DNA of 64,000 nt, taken from positions 99,315 through 163,314 of the forward strand of contig JAVJOO010000010.1 in NCBI GenBank assembly GCA_040216735.1, in the 5' to 3' direction. The notes below the pieces were generated by a model that made no database searches, had not been told where the DNA came from, and saw only the letters and a list, made by a program, of their open reading frames with translations. A program made the position numbers and the translations under genes. This document shows, in pieces, positions 17,403 to 25,794 of the stretch. The DNA comes from Alphaproteobacteria bacterium (lineage in GTDB: Bacteria; Pseudomonadota; Alphaproteobacteria; SHVP01). Positions within the stretch are counted from its first letter, which is position 1; each line of letters starts with the position of its first letter.

Positions 17403-19446
17403 TGGTGCTGTCTCCCTTCAGGGAATCCCTGATCCTGTCCCCCAACTTGTCGAGCGCGGTGAGTGCGTCTTCATTATCCCCGGCATCGGGGCTCTTCCGA
17501 TTACCCGAGGAGATCCCGAGATGTTCATTGATTGCCTTGTGGAGCAGCGAGGTGACCGCGGCACGATTGTCTCGGCCAGCCACCGTCTTGTCGCGATTTC
17601 CGACCTCCCGGCCGTTGGGTGACAGGCGAAGGTCCCTAAGGATTCGGGCGACAACTGAGCCGGTACGCTGAGTGAGCCGCTTGCGCGCCTGGACGCGGCG
17701 CGCCTGCGGCTGAACGGGAAGATTGCCCGCTGCCGATACCGCCGACACCTCCTGCTGTTTGCGCCTGAGGGTCTCCCGTAGCTGATCCTTATTCACGAGG
17801 TCTCGAAGATGCAGGCCTCCGCCGATCTCATGGTCAAGCATCTCGTCCAAAACACGGTCGTCGTCGGGATCGAGAAATGAACGGTTGATAAACGACCCGA
17901 TAATCTCGTTGTCGACGAGCATGCCAAGGTCGAAACGACGAGGCTCGCCAACTCCTTCCCCACCATCGCTTTCTGCTTCAAGCCACTTTTTGACCATCAC
18001 TTGGTCGTCGAAGTCGAGTTCACGGAAATCGTCCCAGTGCGCGTCGGTATTCAGACCGACGTGCGACACGACGAAGGCGTTGTTATCAGGATGATCAGGT
18101 TTCGCCTCATGGACCACCCGCATCACCCTTCCTACAAATTGGATGTACGGCGACAGGCTCGCGTACGGCCTGAAGATCGCAGCAACACTGAGCGGCGGAT
18201 GATCGAAACCTTCCCCCAGCATCTGCACTTGGACAATGCAGTCGAGTTTCCCACTCCGCAGGTTGGCCAGAACCGCCTCCTGCTTGTCCTTATCCATCTC
18301 GCCATAAATCTCGTGAGCGCTAAGGCCGCGCTCCTCATACAGCGAGCGGATCTGGCGGGCGTGATCTACCGAACATCCGACCGCGATCATCTGATGGCGA
18401 TAACCACTTCGTTCTCGCAGCTCCTGCAGGTATTTGATGCTGGCATCGACAATGTGCCGGTTGCATTCGGGAGCCAGCGCGACGCCCCTTCGGAACCAAG
18501 CGTGCTCGCGCAATGCCATCACCTCTTCAAGGGTGTGACGTTTGGTGTCGTCTCGATAGGTGAACGACAGCTCTGATGGCGCGACGTTACGTGAGTGGAT
18601 TTGCTTGATGTAGCCCTTCACCATCGCACTGGTGAACGGGTAGCGATAAATAACCTTACCGACAGGCCGCGATCCGTCGCTTCGAAAGGGCGTCGCGGTC
18701 AGGCTGATGACCTTGGCGTTCGGGAAGCGTTCGAATACCTTCGCCCAGCTCGGGGCAACGTTGTGATGCCCCTCATCGACCATGATCATGTCAAAGTAGT
18801 TGGGCGGAAATTGCGGGAGCCAGCGGTTAGCTGAACCGGCCAACTGATGGATGTTCGTCACTACAAAATGACTGGCATTGCAGTCGTGCAGATTAGCGTC
18901 GACACCATCGAGTACGGCGCGGAAGGGGCCAGCCGAGAAATCATGAATGGCGCCAGTACGTCGCCAAAAATTCTTGGGGTTACTGATGTCCAGCGCTTCA
19001 GAGACGCCGGTTCGAATCGTCAGATTAGGGGTGATTACCAAGACGCGCCCCTTGGCGATGCCGAATGGCAAGGTCGCGATCACTCCGGTCTTGCCGCAAC
19101 CAACCGGGATTTGAAGGATCACGGATTCGTTCGCGCTCTCGAAATGGGTACGCACAGCGCGATGAGCGCCTTGCTGCGGCTCGCGAATCTGGCTATTCCC
19201 CTCGATGTCAGCAATCAAGCTCTGGAAAATGTGGTCCGGTTCCTCGGCCGCCTGCTCCGCCCGCCGATATTCCAACCGAAAGGGTTCGAGGTCTGGGCGA
19301 CGGTAGAAGCGATAGCCGCTGCCAGGACGTCTAACCGATTTGAGGCGGCCGGCCGAATCCCATCGCCGCAGCGTATCCTTCGACACGCCGACGTACTCGG
19401 CGGCTTCCGATAACGTCAAGAAATCTGGGGAATGGTCGCGTAACAT
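17395..19446 (-). CDS. DEAD/DEAH-box helicase with N-terminal MerR-like HTH
   Basis: A 683-residue protein. Residues about 8-50 (LTLSEAAEYVGVSKDTLRRWD) are an excisionase/MerR-type helix-turn-helix, an unusual addition for a helicase. Superfamily II motifs follow: Walker A PVGCGKTGV, motif II DEGHH, motif III SLTATPF, and C-terminal motifs with GEGFDHPPLSV and QFVGRVMR. The last 150 residues are charged and unrecognised. The small Cys gene follows with an overlap, and a DUF2779 gene starts 11 bases away on the other strand. This has the look of a DNA-defence module; the HTH may direct it to a sequence or autoregulate. Confidence 0.88.
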   Translation of the reverse strand: MLRDHSPDFLTLSEAAEYVGVSKDTLRRWDSAGRLKSVRRPGSGYRFYRRPDLEPFRLEYRRAEQAAEEPDHIFQSLIADIEGNSQIREPQQGAHRAVRTHFESANESVILQIPVGCGKTGVIATLPFGIAKGRVLVITPNLTIRTGVSEALDISNPKNFWRRTGAIHDFSAGPFRAVLDGVDANLHDCNASHFVVTNIHQLAGSANRWLPQFPPNYFDMIMVDEGHHNVAPSWAKVFERFPNAKVISLTATPFRSDGSRPVGKVIYRYPFTSAMVKGYIKQIHSRNVAPSELSFTYRDDTKRHTLEEVMALREHAWFRRGVALAPECNRHIVDASIKYLQELRERSGYRHQMIAVGCSVDHARQIRSLYEERGLSAHEIYGEMDKDKQEAVLANLRSGKLDCIVQVQMLGEGFDHPPLSVAAIFRPYASLSPYIQFVGRVMRVVHEAKPDHPDNNAFVVSHVGLNTDAHWDDFRELDFDDQVMVKKWLEAESDGGEGVGEPRRFDLGMLVDNEIIGSFINRSFLDPDDDRVLDEMLDHEIGGGLHLRDLVNKDQLRETLRRKQQEVSAVSAAGNLPVQPQARRVQARKRLTQRTGSVVARILRDLRLSPNGREVGNRDKTVAGRDNRAAVTSLLHKAINEHLGISSGNRKSPDAGDNEDALTALDKLGDRIRDSLKGDSTSA

Positions 19447-19457
19447 TCAGCAACCTT

Positions 19458-21065
19458 ATGCAACATTGTGCATGCGGTCAAGTGGTTAAACTTGGGCTCG
19501 ACAGAGGGCCGGACATTATCGAAGTGCAATTGACCTTGTCCAAAGACGTCCTCGCAACATTGGGGGCGGCACTCGCATACCTGATCGAAGACCTGGGTGT
19601 TGATCGGATAAAGGTCTCTGACATCGTTGAGGAATCGTTGAGGAAACGCTGGGTCAGTCATGTGGGCGATTTGGCACGCAGACAACTGGGCGATGTTTTT
19701 TGGCCAGTTCGCGAGGGTGGTGAGGCGGCTGACCCAATTAGGGTGGCGCAGCGTCTCCTGGAAAACCCACAGACAGCCGTTGAAGTTCCGATGGTACGCG
19801 ACGGGCTATTCGCCCGCGCGGATGCTCTCGCGCTGGAAGGCGATGGATTTGTGCTGCAAGAAACGAAGGCGTCGACGTACAAGGCCAAGGACGACGGTAG
19901 TCCAACTAGACCCAAGGCGCATCATCTGGAAGACATCGCGATACAAGCTTGGGTGATGGAGAGTACTAACCTTGCAAGAATTCGATGCGAACTGAATCTG
20001 ATCGATAGCAAATGGGTCTATCAGGATGAGGGGGACTACAGCGGTCTATTACGGCAGCAAGACGTTTCGGGAGAGGTGGAAACAATCGAGACGGAGGTAG
20101 AGGGGTGGCTGCACGAAGCCAACCAGTTGCTTGAGGCTGGTCGCCCGGAAGTATCGATGGGTAGCCAGTGCTACGCACCTCATCCATGTCCCTTTCAAGA
20201 CCGTTGCCGCGAACTCGAACCGTTGGCCGAAGATCACCCACTAGAGCTGCTTCCCGGGAGCGGTAAGGCCCTGGCAAAAAAACTAAGGGAACAGGGTTAC
20301 CGGAGTTTGCTCGACCCGCGCGAAGACGAATTCGTAGGAAAAGATGCCGCGCTATTTAAGCGCATGCAGGTGGGACATCGTGATGGGAGGGCTGTCCTTG
20401 AGCCAGATGCTGCCGAGATCATCAACCGGCTACCGTTTCCTCGGTACTTTTTCGACTTCGAGGGTATCGATATGCCTGTCCCTATTTGGACCGGTACGCG
20501 ACCCTATGAGCAAATTCCCTTCCAGTTCTCCTGTCATATCGAAGAAGATGCAGGACAATTTCGTCACGAGGAGTTCCTCGACCTGGCTGGGACAGATCCG
20601 TCACCTGGGTGCATGGAGGCGATGATTCGAGTGCTGGCACCGGGTACCGACGGGCCAATCATCGTCTATAACGCGACGTATGAACGCTCCCGTATCAGGG
20701 AGCTCGGGCTTCGGCATCCTGAATATGCAGATTTAATGCGAGGATTCGAAGAGCGGCTGTTCGATCTATGGCCGGTCGTTCGCGATCACTATTACCACCC
20801 GGCTATGAGGGGCTCCTTTTCAATCAAATCAGTCCTGAAAGCCGTCTCGCCCGATCTCGACTATGGTGATTTGGACGAAATTCAATCGGGTTCCCGCGCT
20901 CAGGTGGGATATCTTGAGGCGATTTCGCCGGACACGTCCGAGGCGCGGAAGCTCGTGTTGGATCAAAGTCTGAGAGAATACTGTCGCCTGGATACTTGGG
21001 CGATGGTCGAGGTAGCTTTCTGTTTGTTAGGCGGGGAAAGAGCGGAGCGGCCGGAAGAGGACTGA
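19458..21065 (+). CDS. DUF2779 family protein (Cas4-like plus RNase H-like nuclease regions)
   Basis: The 535-residue product has an N-terminal PD-(D/E)XK-like region (about 90-215: GLFARADAL then FVLQETKAST, with Asp and Glu-x-Lys) followed by cysteines in HPCPFQDRC suggestive of a Cas4-type metal cluster, a helix-hairpin-helix-like LLPGSGKALAKKLREQGY, and a DUF2779 domain (about 320-520) with FFDFEGIDMP and IIVYNATYERSRI, an RNase H/DnaQ-like acidic pattern. The ATG at 19458 is only 11 bases from the divergent helicase start, so the real start may be later, such as GTG 19524. Probably a nuclease working with the helicase. Confidence 0.8.
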   Translation: MQHCACGQVVKLGLDRGPDIIEVQLTLSKDVLATLGAALAYLIEDLGVDRIKVSDIVEESLRKRWVSHVGDLARRQLGDVFWPVREGGEAADPIRVAQRLLENPQTAVEVPMVRDGLFARADALALEGDGFVLQETKASTYKAKDDGSPTRPKAHHLEDIAIQAWVMESTNLARIRCELNLIDSKWVYQDEGDYSGLLRQQDVSGEVETIETEVEGWLHEANQLLEAGRPEVSMGSQCYAPHPCPFQDRCRELEPLAEDHPLELLPGSGKALAKKLREQGYRSLLDPREDEFVGKDAALFKRMQVGHRDGRAVLEPDAAEIINRLPFPRYFFDFEGIDMPVPIWTGTRPYEQIPFQFSCHIEEDAGQFRHEEFLDLAGTDPSPGCMEAMIRVLAPGTDGPIIVYNATYERSRIRELGLRHPEYADLMRGFEERLFDLWPVVRDHYYHPAMRGSFSIKSVLKAVSPDLDYGDLDEIQSGSRAQVGYLEAISPDTSEARKLVLDQSLREYCRLDTWAMVEVAFCLLGGERAERPEED

Positions 21066-21175
21066 TGGACGGGCAATGGGGTCAGCGTCAGGGTGTAGTG
21101 AGCTTCAGAATCCGGTGCCTAGTTTGGTCTTGCCAGGCCCGCCGCCAATCGTGTCTTGATGGTCTAGAGCCGTGT

Positions 21176-21541
21176 TCATTTCAACGTCGTAGTGAGAGTT
21201 GAGAAGTCCGGATTGACAAGTGCGAGGAACATACCTGCCTCGGCAAGAGGTGTTTCTGCCTCTTTGTTGATGTTGCCACCCGCAAAGATTTCCCAATCGA
21301 ACCAGGTCGAAATGGAACCTTCCCGCTTCAACTTAGAAGGGCGCGTGTGGAGTCAAGGTAGATCGGCCTCGTCTTGGTGGTAGTATAAGATGAATGCGTC
21401 CAAGGTCGCCTCCCAACCGGCGCGTCCATGCCGCAGGTTGCGGTCAATAGTTGTCGCCAGCCAAATATCAGCTAGCCCACACGCCATGAGCGAAACGCTA
21501 GCCCCCCGGATGTCGAGGTCCACTTGGATCGTTTCTTGAGG
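21176..21541 (-). pseudogene. Remnant of a TIR-like domain gene
   Basis: Reading the minus strand in one frame gives VDLDIRGASVSLMACGLADIW, then a TGA, then in the same frame WFDWEIFAGGNINKEAETP and LAEAGMFLALVNPDFS before a stop. The second part matches the core of bacterial TIR domains (acidic D-W-E, G, then the A-x-F-L-A-L-V-x-P-D-F strand). The TGA and lack of a start codon mean it is broken. It lies just downstream of the LRAT-like gene in the same orientation. TIR assignment rests on about 40 residues. The other bases of 21066-21567 hold nothing I can support. Confidence 0.45.
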
Positions 21542-21567
21542 TCATTCAGGCTAGAGCTGATTGGAGT

Positions 21568-21972
21568 TCATGCGGCTCTTTTGCCCGAGATCACGAATGC
21601 CAACGCGAGACAACCAATGACCAGCGAGAGGCTTAGCTGAGGGCTTCTCTTTGGGATCCCCTGTACCTCCCGCACAAAATGTTCGCAGTTGTGCGAAAAA
21701 AGCCGGTAGGGCTTGCCAAGGCGTTCTCGCGCGCGTTCCACCACGACGTAATGGGGCAGGTCGCCACGCAGTTCTGGCAAGATGAAAATCTTCCTGCCGC
21801 CGGAGAACACGTTCATTGGCTGTTCGGTCACGGAACCCACGCCGCCTGATGCCGAGATCACTGTCTGCTCGCCGTTCGCGTCGAAGCTGTCAGTTACGAT
21901 GGCTTGGTGAACAATGCCGGGGAATACCAACACGCCAACGGTGGTAGCCGGCGCAAGAGATCGTATCGTCAT
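21568..21972 (-). CDS. LRAT-like / NlpC-P60-fold protein with C-terminal membrane anchor
   Basis: A 134-residue protein. The central part HYVVVERARERLGKPYRLF followed by SHNCEHFVREV is the lecithin:retinol acyltransferase-type permuted papain fold, with the nucleophile Cys in the NCEH motif and an upstream His. The C-terminus (LSLSLVIGCLALAFVISG) is one membrane helix. The frame is open far upstream, but the ATG at 21972 with a GAGGA ribosome site is the credible start. It is divergent from an HTH gene that also ends in a membrane helix. Such enzymes act on acyl lipids or thioesters; a lipid-attacking effector role is inference. Confidence 0.7.
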   Translation of the reverse strand: MTIRSLAPATTVGVLVFPGIVHQAIVTDSFDANGEQTVISASGGVGSVTEQPMNVFSGGRKIFILPELRGDLPHYVVVERARERLGKPYRLFSHNCEHFVREVQGIPKRSPQLSLSLVIGCLALAFVISGKRAA

Positions 21973-22021
21973 TTGAAGTCCTCGATTGTGTGTAAAGAGA
22001 ATATGCGTTAAACACATATTC
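21973..22021. promoter_or_regulatory. Divergent promoter region between LRAT-like and HTH genes
   Basis: This short AT-rich gap separates two divergent starts and so must hold both promoters. It contains TGTGTAAAG and GTTAAACACA as partial inverted repeats and ATATG/CATAT arms nine bases apart just before the HTH gene, which would suit autoregulation by that HTH protein. No operator is proven. Confidence 0.35.
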
Positions 22022-22402
22022 ATGTCAAACGCAGAAACATCTCTACTCCGACCAGCGACCTCGTACCTGGCGATCGTGGGCCAGATCCTTGTGCGCCAAC
22101 GCCATGAAAGAGGCCTGCAGCAAGCCGATATCGCGACGCAGATGGATCTAAGCCAGTCCGCTTGGTCGCGAATCGAGCGAGGTGAAGCCGCAATGACCCT
22201 CGACCAGCTGCGTCGCGCCGCGGCGCTCCTCGGCTCCTCCGGAGCCCAGATTCTCACGGCCGCCGATCAGGTGATTGCGGGGTTAGAACAAAAGGGCGTG
22301 GTCGTGGCCCCGGGGCGGGCAATACAACAGGAGGTGCCCGGGCTTGTTCTTATCGGTGCCATGGCGCTGGGTGCGCTAATTGCTAGCGCGATAGCGCGCT
22401 AA
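22022..22402 (+). CDS. XRE-type HTH protein with C-terminal membrane segment
   Basis: A 126-residue protein with a Cro/CI helix-turn-helix (about 20-75: GLQQADIATQMDLSQSAWSR, then IERGEAAMTLDQL) and a hydrophobic C-terminus (VLIGAMALGALIASAIAR) that should span the membrane. A membrane-tethered HTH is uncommon. The ATG at 22022 is preferred over an upstream GTG because it starts just before the HTH. It is divergent from the LRAT-like gene, which likewise ends in a membrane helix, so the two may meet at the membrane. Confidence 0.8.
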   Translation: MSNAETSLLRPATSYLAIVGQILVRQRHERGLQQADIATQMDLSQSAWSRIERGEAAMTLDQLRRAAALLGSSGAQILTAADQVIAGLEQKGVVVAPGRAIQQEVPGLVLIGAMALGALIASAIAR

Positions 22403-22867
22403 CTCTGCCCTCGCGTCCGCGCTTGGTGTTTCCCAGTCGAGGCCAATTGTCACTTACCGGTGGTCCAGGAGCTGGACAAGAATAGCTACGGTTGTGGATG
22501 ATGGACGTTGCGCCTCGTCGAATCCGGGGGCTTAGTCGGCAATGAGGGGAAGCTATGACGACGGTACTCCCGGCGATACTGAAATCCGGCGAGCCTGCTC
22601 GGCTCATCCCGACGGTAGCGGAAACTAGCAAGGAGGCACGAGCAGCCTCAATTTTCATTGCGACACTCGCGGCTGTTCCGGACTACGCAGCGATCTTGCT
22701 TGGCGAGCTTGATGTCCGCATTGGAGCTCGCTCGAGATTGAATTGCTTTACTGAAGTCACGACTCTGACGCCGACCGACGTGGGTCTCCGTCCTGATGGT
22801 CTTATTGTCGTAAGAAATGGCAAGCAGGAATGGACCGCTGACCCAGCCCCCTGATCCGGGCCACGGG

Positions 22868-23740
22868 TTAGTAGAGTCTGTTCATGTTTCCTTCTGCTGA
22901 CCGGGTCTCGGTCTGTCTCTGTCGCCGGGCGTAGGCCGCAGGGGCCAGACCGCCGAGCGAGGTATGAGGTCGGTGCAGGTTGTAGTCGGCCCTCCAGTCT
23001 TCGATGAGGCGGCGTGCCTCGGCCAGGTTGCTGAACAGGTTCTCATTCAGGCATTCGTCGCGTAGCCGGCCGTTGAAGCTTTCGACGAAGGCATTCTGCA
23101 TCGGCTTTCCAGGGGCAATGTAGTGCCACTCGATCCCGGTGTCCTGGCACCACTCGAGAACAGCGTGGCTGGTCAGCTCGGTGCCGTTATCGGAGACGAC
23201 CATCTCCGGCCGACCCCGCCAGCCGATCATCTCGTCCAGCGCCCGCACGACCCGGCGTCCCGACAGCGAGCGGTCCACTACGATCGCCAACGCCTCGCGG
23301 GAGTGATCGTCGACCACACAGAGCGCCCGGAACCGCCGGCCGTCGCTCAGCGCATCCGAGACGAAGTCCAGGCTCCAGCGCTGGTTCACCCGGTCCGGCA
23401 CCAGTATCGGGCGGCGGGTTCCCAGCGCCCGCTTCCGCGACCGCCGGCGCCGTACCGCCAGCCCTTCCTCTCGGTAGAGCCGGAACAGCTTCTTGTGGTT
23501 CACCTGCCAGCCCTCACGGGCCAGCAGGATGCCCAGACGCCGATAGCCGAACCGGCGACGCTCCCCCGCCAGCGCGCGCAACCGCTGGCGCAGCACCGCA
23601 TCACCATCGCTGCGCTTCCGGTACTGGTAGGTCGACCGATCGAGGCTGGCTAGGCGGCACGCCCGACGCTCGCTGAGACCGTGCACATCCATCACGTCGT
23701 GCACCGCCCGCCGCTTCACATCGGGCGTCAGTAGTTTTTT
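22868..23740 (-). CDS. IS3-family transposase OrfB (DDE integrase core, made by -1 frameshift)
   Basis: The frame carries the rve integrase core with the DDE residues in [20 protein letters not shown] and [16 protein letters not shown], preceded by the HTH_21 region [16 protein letters not shown]. Downstream is the conserved [19 protein letters not shown] tail. It has no good start of its own and is most likely translated as OrfAB through the slippery heptamer at 23734-23740; the 5' limit given is that point. Confidence 0.9.
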   Translation of the reverse strand, partial: KKLLTPDVKRRAVHDVMDVHGLSERRACRLASLDRSTYQYRKRSDGDAVLRQRLRALAGERRRFGYRRLGILLAREGWQVNHKKLFRLYREEGLAVRRRRSRKRALGTRRPILVPDRVNQRWSLDFVSDALSDGRRFRALCVVDDHSREALAIVVDRSLSGRRVVRALDEMIGWRGRPEMVVSDNGTELTSHAVLEWCQDTGIEWHYIAPGKPMQNAFVESFNGRLRDECLNENLFSNLAEARRLIEDWRADYNLHRPHTSLGGLAPAAYARRQRQTETRSAEGNMNRLY

Positions 23741-23991
23741 GTTGCAAGGTCCTTCAGCGCCGCGTTGTCCAGTATCGCATCCGCCAGGAGCCGCTTCAGA
23801 CGCGCGTTCTCTTCCTCCAGCGCCTTCAGCTTCCTCGCATCCGACACCGTCAGGCCGCCGTACTTCGCCTTGTATTTGTAGAACGTCGCCTCGCTCATAC
23901 CGTGCTTGCGGCAAAGATCCGATGTCTTCGCCCCAGCGTCGTACTCCCGAAGCATCGCGATGATCTGCTCGTCCGTGAATCTGCGTCTCAT
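23728..23991 (-). CDS. IS3-family transposase OrfA
   Basis: A small DNA-binding subunit: [19 protein letters not shown] with an HTH ([19 protein letters not shown]) and a leucine-zipper-like [15 protein letters not shown]. The ATG at 23991 gives the family start. Near its 3' end the minus strand reads A-AAA-AAC (plus-strand 23734-23740), the canonical -1 slippery heptamer, so ribosomes can shift into orfB to make the OrfAB transposase. Confidence 0.92.
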   Translation of the reverse strand: MRRRFTDEQIIAMLREYDAGAKTSDLCRKHGMSEATFYKYKAKYGGLTVSDARKLKALEEENARLKRLLADAILDNAALKDLATKNY

Positions 23992-25453
23992 GGTCCATCC
24001 TTCTCCTCCGATGGACTCTACATCCCTATGGCAGGAATTCATGGGGCTGGGTCACCGCCTTTGTCGAGGCTAAGATAGGTAAGGCCGAGCTTGGTGAGGA
24101 GCAGGTAAGGGACTATCTCCAGCTTGCTAAGCAGAATGGGGTGGATGCGCTTATTACGTTGTCCAACCAATTCTCTGCCCTACCAACACATCATCCTTTG
24201 AGTCTAACGCGAGCGGCTACAAAAGGCGTCCGCCTCTTCCATTGGTCCTGGCTCCACCTGCTGACCCACGCGACGATGCTGTTGAATGACGAAAGCGTTT
24301 CCATGGGAGAGCGTGGATTCGTGCTCCGCGAGATGGCTCGCTTTTTCGATCATCCGAGTTCAGGTGTAACGCGGTTTGATCGCATGAATGCGGAATGGAA
24401 GGAGCTAGTCGCCAAAGTCCAAGCTGGCGCAGCCTTGAGCAAAGGAAGTGATGAAGTGATCCGCGCCGTTGCCGCGTGGCATCAAGAAGAGCGCGACCTT
24501 TGCTTGCTGTTCAGCCGCAAGATCGGGCGGTCGGTCAATCTGATAATGCGCAGAGCTCACGCCAAGGACCAGTCCGAGAGACTGAAGGATGATTGCGAGT
24601 CCCTCGCGCGCGATTCGGAGCTGAAGTGTTCGATTGAGGTTCCAGGTGCCGCGGCACCCATCGACATAGCGGCACGTCTTGGACGCCGAAATATTACTTG
24701 TTCAATGCGCCTAGAGGCACCGGCTGACAAGAAGCGAGCGGTGTCTCGGGTTAAGTGGTTGGTGCGTCAACTAGGTGAGGTAACGGACCCCGACGCCGTC
24801 CACATTGCGGCACATTGGCCCGGTCGGTCACCTGCTACGCAGGCGACTCTTCGAGCGGTGAGGGAAGATGAATTCAAGATTCTGCGCGACGACGCATCGG
24901 TGCCGCGGGCGTTTGAGGTCTTGCTGGTTCGAGATCTGGCGGGGAAGTTTGCCGGCCAAAGAACGTTTATTGAGGGTGTGGAGGAGGCCGTCCCAAGCTT
25001 CTACGAGCAGGTTGGTCAGCATCTTCGGGCCTGGGTCCCAAGGCCGCCACAACTGAAAGAGCCACCGAAAATGCATGATCCAAAGGTCGACGCCGACAAC
25101 CCTTCGGCCCGCCTGACCGAGACCGCCGTAGCGCATCCACCGTCGCCGCCGCATATCTTAGCTGACGAGCCATCCATCCCGCCGTGGCTACGTCGCTATG
25201 AGTGAGATCATGGTTTGATGCCATGCCATCACGGACTGCCTTCTTGAGTGCTCGTTTCTTAAAGAGTAGGGCCACCGCCTAGTCCCCCGAATCTTGATCC
25301 GCAATTCTTTCGCGATGGTGGATCACATCACCGAACCCGGCCACCAATATGCCAACAGGAAGTGCAACGATCGCGACAGCGGCGATCGAGATCAGGTCGG
25401 TGAAGATTTGCCAATCTCCGTCACGGGAGAGGCGTCGGCTTAACCGATCTTGG

Positions 25454-25681
25454 TCACAGTCGCGAGGCGGTCGTCCTATCCGTTAGGACGCTGGCTGCCT
25501 CCAGTAGGCGTTTGGTGGCTTCCAAGGCGGCAATGGCATCTTCAGCGGCGGCGTTTAGTGCGTCGAGTGATGCCCTTGGGTTTTGGCCACCCACCACCAC
25601 CAGGAGGGCATCCTCAAGTCTTGCTGTGGCCTCAGCAAATAGGCGTTGCGATAGGTCGTCGTAGTCGGACTTGTCGGTCAT
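25454..25681 (-). CDS. Hypothetical protein, 75 aa
   Basis: An acidic, Ala-rich helical protein (MTDKSDYDDLSQRLFAEATA, then ALNAAAEDAIAALEATKRLLE). It lies downstream of the terminase gene on the same strand, 113 bases away. It has no signal peptide or membrane segment. The composition suggests a small coiled helical bundle of the kind found in phage morphogenesis regions. No family recognised. The interval 25206-25453 holds only a start-less frame with one membrane helix. Confidence 0.5.
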   Translation of the reverse strand: MTDKSDYDDLSQRLFAEATARLEDALLVVVGGQNPRASLDALNAAAEDAIAALEATKRLLEAASVLTDRTTASRL

Positions 25682-25794
25682 CGGGTCTCACTTTGTCACC
25701 AATGACCGCTCTTCTCACCGCCACCGACAACGTGATTCTGCAGCGACGGTCGCAGTGCGTGCTGGCGTCCTGGCGATCGGCTGCGCGTCGTGGC

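Larger units (their letters stand above)
22839..24054 (-). mobile_element. IS3-family insertion sequence, IS407 group, 1,216 bp
   Basis: Terminal inverted repeats begin TGACCCAGCCCC on both ends (22839 inward and 24054 inward). The flanks carry a 4-bp target duplication CCGC (22835-22838 and 24055-24058), the length typical of the IS407 group. It contains overlapping orfA and orfB on the minus strand and is inserted in a nuclease-like gene. Both ends and both frames look intact, so the element may still be active. Confidence 0.95.
22555..25205 (+). pseudogene. PD-(D/E)XK nuclease-like gene interrupted by an IS3-family element
   Basis: The left part (22555-22838) encodes up to GKQEWTA and the right part (24059-25205) continues FVEAKIGKAELGEEQV. 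Removing the element and one 4-bp target copy joins them in frame into a 476-residue protein. Across the join sits the nuclease signature: Asp in RPDGLIVVRNG, then VEAKIG (Glu-x-Lys), followed by LITLSNQFS. The rest is helical, with a Pro-rich tail. The insertion separates the catalytic Asp from Glu-Lys, so the gene is dead as it stands. The right fragment alone could be translated from internal starts but lacks the active site. Confidence 0.85.

Noticed and set aside
25279..25440. Minus-strand frame encoding one membrane helix (IAAVAIVALPVGILVAGFGD)
   Set aside because: It looks protein-like, but no ATG, GTG or TTG precedes the helix in frame, so it cannot be supported as a gene. It may be a remnant.
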